In this document: piece by piece, positions 60,738-64,000 of the stretch | How positions within the stretch are numbered: the first letter of the stretch is position 1 | How the letters are laid out: every line of letters starts with the position of its first letter | DNA from: Neobacillus niacini | GTDB taxonomy: Bacteria; Bacillota; Bacilli; Bacillales; Cytobacillaceae | Length of the DNA: 64,000 bases | Reading direction: 5' to 3' | Assembly (NCBI RefSeq): GCF_000759675.1 | Contig: NZ_BAWM01000016.1 | Span: 23,702 to 87,701 of the forward strand | Translations under genes and position numbers: made by a program | Notes under the pieces: model-generated | Told to the model about the DNA's origin: nothing | The model's database searches: none | What the model saw: the letters and a program-made list of their open reading frames with translations, nothing else

Positions 60738-61763
60738 ATGGCAGTTACAATTAAGGATGTTGCAGCACTTGCAAATGTAGCGCCTTCAACGGTTTCACGA
60801 GTGATAGCAGACAGCCCGAGAATCAGTGAAGAAACGAAGCAAAAAGTAAAGAAAGCAATGGAGCAGCTTGGCTACCATCCAAACTTAAATGCAAGAAACC
60901 TAGCAAGCCAATCAACACAAGTGTTAGGTCTTGTCATGCCAAGCTCAAAAGATGTTGGCTTTCAAAACCCCTTTTTTCCAGCCGTTTTACAAGGTATTAG
61001 CGAAGGGGCACGAGAGAAAAATTACGCTTTACAAATGTCAACGGGAAAATCAGAAAGAGAAGTTCTTGATGCTGTGATACAGATGGTTCAGGGAAAAAGA
61101 GTCGATGGAGTTATACTGCTCTATTCTAATGTAGATGATCAGGTTATATCCTATTTAAAGGAGCAGAAATTTCCTTTTGTTTTAATTGGGAAGCCTTATA
61201 TAGATATTGAGGAAATTACACATGTTGATAATGATAATGTTCGTGCGGCAAAAGATGCGACTGACTATTTAATAGGCTATGGACACGAGAAAATTGGTTT
61301 TATCGGCGGGAGTGCAGAGCTTATGGTAACAGTTGATCGTGTATCTGGTTATAAACAAGCCTTAATAAATGCCGGTCTGGAAATCACCAATGAATACATG
61401 ATACATGAGGAGTTTTTAAGAGAAGGCGGTCAAGAAGCAGTTCGTGAATTAATGGCACTTGAGCATCCTCCTACTGCCCTTGTTGTGGCAGATGACTTTA
61501 TGGCTTTGGGAGTTCTCAATACGCTGGATGAGCTTGGAATTAGAGTGCCAGATGACTTATCGATTGTTAGCTTTAATAATGTACTGCTTGCAGAAATGGC
61601 AAGGCCGCCATTAACCTCCGTTGATATTAACATATTTGAACTTGGCTATCAGGCATCGAAGAACTTAATTGTTATGGTGGAAAATAGGAATGAACCTACT
61701 AAGCGCCTAATCATTTCTCACCAAATCATTGAACGTTTATCGTGCAGTAAGCCAAATCCATAG
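60738..61763 (+). CDS. malR: LacI-family regulator of maltodextrin use (MalR type)
   Basis: 341 residues. Helix-turn-helix VTIKDVAALANVAPSTVSRVI at the N-terminus and hinge LNARNLASQST, then a periplasmic-binding-like effector domain (LGLVMPSS, GFIGGSAELMVTVDR). It probably represses this locus and releases on binding a maltodextrin. Candidate operators are CGTTTGCGCAAACG at 56764 and the imperfect palindrome at 56993. It lies between mdxG and malL. Confidence 0.87.
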   Translation: MAVTIKDVAALANVAPSTVSRVIADSPRISEETKQKVKKAMEQLGYHPNLNARNLASQSTQVLGLVMPSSKDVGFQNPFFPAVLQGISEGAREKNYALQMSTGKSEREVLDAVIQMVQGKRVDGVILLYSNVDDQVISYLKEQKFPFVLIGKPYIDIEEITHVDNDNVRAAKDATDYLIGYGHEKIGFIGGSAELMVTVDRVSGYKQALINAGLEITNEYMIHEEFLREGGQEAVRELMALEHPPTALVVADDFMALGVLNTLDELGIRVPDDLSIVSFNNVLLAEMARPPLTSVDINIFELGYQASKNLIVMVENRNEPTKRLIISHQIIERLSCSKPNP

Positions 61764-61781
61764 GATTGGAAAGGATTTAAC

Positions 61782-63446
61782 ATGAAAAAATTATGGTGGA
61801 AAGAAGCAGTTGCCTATCAAATTTATCCCCGCAGCTTTATGGATTCAAACGGGGATGGAATTGGTGATATTCAAGGCATCATTTCTAAATTAGATTATTT
61901 GAAAGAATTGGGAATTGATGTGATTTGGATTTGTCCAATGTATCAATCACCAAATGATGATAATGGGTATGACATAAGTGATTATCAGGAAGTAATGAAT
62001 GAATTCGGGACAATGGCTGATTTTGACCAGCTATTACATGAAACGCACCAACGTGGTATGAAGCTGATCCTCGATTTAGTTATTAATCACACAAGTGATG
62101 AGCACCCGTGGTTTATTGAATCCCGTTCCTCAAAAGAAAGTCCTAAGCGAGACTGGTATATTTGGAAGGACGGTAAAGATGGGAAAGAGCCGAATAATTG
62201 GGAAAGTATATTTGGCGGCTCTGCTTGGGAATATGATGAACAAACAGACCAATACTTTTTGCATATATTTTCGAAAAAACAGCCTGACATTAATTGGGAG
62301 AATAAAGAGGTAAGACAATCTCTATATGACATGGTTAATTGGTGGCTGGAAAAAGGAATTGATGGATTCCGTGTTGATGCCATCAGCCATATTAAAAAAG
62401 AAGATGGATTAAAAGACATGCCAAATCCTAAGGGATTAAATTATGTTCCTTGCTTTGAAAAAATGATGAATGTCGACGGGATTCATACATTTTTAAAAGA
62501 GCTTAAGGATGAAACGTTTTCTAAGTATGACATCATGACAGTAGGCGAAGCAAATGGAGTAACGGTTGATGATGAAGCTGACTTAGAACAGTGGGTAGGA
62601 GAAAAACAAGGGAAATTCAATATGGTTTTTCAATTTGAGCACCTTAATCTTTGGGACGCTGAAGTGAAAAAAGAACTTAATATTATCGAATTAAAAGATG
62701 TCTTAACCCGCTGGCAAAAAGGGCTTGAAGGTAAAGGATGGAATGCCCTGTTTATTGAAAACCATGATAAAGCACGTGTGGTTTCAACTTGGGGTAATGA
62801 CCAAAAGTTTTGGCGGGAAAGTGCAACAGCATTTGGAGTCATTTATTTCTTCATGCAGGGGACACCGTTTATTTATCAAGGACAAGAAATTGGAATGACA
62901 AATGTTAAATTTGATTCCATAGATGACTATAATGATGTATCTGCAAAAAATATGTACCGATTGAAGAAAGCAGAAGGCGTTTCCCACGAAGAAATTATGG
63001 AAGTAATCTGGGCTTCTGGCCGAGATAACTCTCGCACTCCAATGCAGTGGTCAGATGAAAAAAATGCTGGGTTTTCTACAGGAACACCATGGCTCAAGGT
63101 AAACCCAAATTACAAGAAAATTAATGTTGTTTCGCAGAAAAAAGATGAGGCATCTATACTGAATTTTTACCAAAAGATGATTCATCTTAAGAAGGAAAAT
63201 GAAGTGTTTACTTATGGCACTTATGATTTGCTGCTGACTGAACATCCTCAGATTTACGCCTATACAAGGACACTGAAAAAGGAAAAGGTGCTAGTTATTG
63301 CGAACCTTTCCGACCGCCCTGCTGAAATGAATGAAGTTCCAATGGAAAATCGTATCTTGTTATTAAATAATTACGATGGGGCAGAGGTAGAGCAAGCTTC
63401 AACGCTAAATTTAATGCCATACGAGACAAGAGTGTATAGAATTTAA
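61782..63446 (+). CDS. malL: GH13 alpha-glucosidase (oligo-1,6-glucosidase type), copy 2
   Basis: 554 residues, paralogue of the enzyme at 53367. Catalytic regions: DLVINHTSDEH, GFRVDAISHI with D199, VGEANG with E256, IENHDKARV with H328-D329. ATG 18 bases after the malR stop, GGAAAGGATT upstream. The two copies may differ in preference for alpha-1,6 versus alpha-1,4 links; the V-A-I after the nucleophile here versus M-D-V-I in copy 1 lies in the substrate-determining region. Confidence 0.9.
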   Translation: MKKLWWKEAVAYQIYPRSFMDSNGDGIGDIQGIISKLDYLKELGIDVIWICPMYQSPNDDNGYDISDYQEVMNEFGTMADFDQLLHETHQRGMKLILDLVINHTSDEHPWFIESRSSKESPKRDWYIWKDGKDGKEPNNWESIFGGSAWEYDEQTDQYFLHIFSKKQPDINWENKEVRQSLYDMVNWWLEKGIDGFRVDAISHIKKEDGLKDMPNPKGLNYVPCFEKMMNVDGIHTFLKELKDETFSKYDIMTVGEANGVTVDDEADLEQWVGEKQGKFNMVFQFEHLNLWDAEVKKELNIIELKDVLTRWQKGLEGKGWNALFIENHDKARVVSTWGNDQKFWRESATAFGVIYFFMQGTPFIYQGQEIGMTNVKFDSIDDYNDVSAKNMYRLKKAEGVSHEEIMEVIWASGRDNSRTPMQWSDEKNAGFSTGTPWLKVNPNYKKINVVSQKKDEASILNFYQKMIHLKKENEVFTYGTYDLLLTEHPQIYAYTRTLKKEKVLVIANLSDRPAEMNEVPMENRILLLNNYDGAEVEQASTLNLMPYETRVYRI

Positions 63447-63463
63447 GTTCAATAAAAAAGAGG

Positions 63464-63508
63464 AATAAGCAGAGATGGGGAGCTCCCAGTCACTGCTTAT
63501 TTTTTTAT
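63464..63508 (+). terminator. Intrinsic terminator of the maltodextrin operon
   Basis: Arms AATAAGCAG and CTGCTTATT enclosing GGGAGCTCCC, then a T-run. The rest of the 384-base gap 63447-63830 shows no gene; a TACTAGTA palindrome lies at 63784-63791 before the next regulator. Confidence 0.85.
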
Positions 63509-63809
63509 TACGATCTTTTCTGGTTATTTCCGCACAAACTGCTTATAGCGCTTTAAGCAAAAATTTCAGATAATTAAAGTTGATGGGTTGACAGGTTATT
63601 AAGCGTGATGTATATTCAAATTAATTAGAATTCTTTGTATAAATTAGACAATTAAATTAAAACCAACGGTGGTAATTCAATTTTTTAACTTGTACCTACA
63701 ACCTGATAATATAAATGAAACTTATCTATAAAAAGTTGGAATTACACTAAAAATATAATTATTATTTTCTTTCTATTTTTGATGTACTAGTAAAGAAAGA
63801 TCATGTTAA

Positions 63810-64000
<191 letters not shown>

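Overview
The window looks like chromosomal DNA from a low-GC, endospore-forming-type Bacillaceae bacterium (Bacillus/Neobacillus-like). The evidence is AT-rich sequence, strong AGGAGG ribosome sites, frequent TTG/GTG starts, CcpA-type cre boxes, XylR-type ROK repressors with their operators, and a Bacillus-type housekeeping gene set. No rRNA, tRNA, IS element, phage or CRISPR array was seen.

Layout. 1-16.9 kb: mostly small, independently transcribed genes. These include a truncated amino-acid permease, small membrane proteins, an HD hydrolase pair, a parvovirus-VP1-like phospholipase A2 protein, a diguanylate cyclase, a tandem-duplicated structured element ahead of a secreted protein, an NCS2 purine permease, a YcgL nucleotidyltransferase, twin DoxX genes, an ArsR/SRPBCC operon, an MBL-hydrolase/TetR pair with twin operators, a DEDD exonuclease and a DinB protein. 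16.9-43.9 kb: a large sugar-acid island. 43.9-46.6 kb: a secreted GH3 enzyme. 46.6-50.6 kb: queT under a preQ1 riboswitch, and a four-gene ECF transporter operon. 50.7-53.3 kb: SWIM, VOC and truncated-globin genes. 53.3-63.5 kb: a maltodextrin locus (three GH13 enzymes, MdxEFG-type ABC transporter, MalR-type LacI regulator). The window ends inside another LacI-family gene.

The most notable system is the sugar-acid island. It encodes a GPH-family symporter, glucuronate isomerase (UxaC), an SDR like fructuronate reductase/mannonate dehydrogenase, a LarA-family nickel-pincer enzyme, a gluconokinase and NADP-type 6-phosphogluconate dehydrogenase. It also carries the whole nickel-pincer cofactor (NPN) pathway: LarB, LarC as two separate proteins with a huge His-rich segment, and LarE with three cysteines. 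UxuA, KDG kinase and KDPG aldolase are absent from the window. The simplest reading is glucuronate -> fructuronate -> mannonate -> (nickel C2-epimerase) gluconate -> 6-phosphogluconate -> ribulose-5-phosphate, a nickel-dependent alternative to the Ashwell route. Also in the island are an AraC regulator with two Gfo/Idh/MocA dehydrogenases and two TIM-barrel isomerase/lyase proteins, which may release uronate or sugar from glycosides, a TRAP transporter and a YesM/YesN-type two-component system.

Regulation is unusually readable. Four promoters of the form TTGACG-N17-TAnnnT are each followed 9-13 bases after the -10 by an inverted repeat of the XylR operator type, and a fifth, weaker copy precedes the AraC gene. 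Two paralogous ROK repressors lie beside them. Near-consensus cre sites lie close to every one. The TRAP operon and the GH3 gene share a 19-base box placed 46-47 bases ahead of their -10, probably the site of the response regulator between them. A 12-copy, 52-bp tandem array of imperfect hairpins separates gluconokinase from larB.
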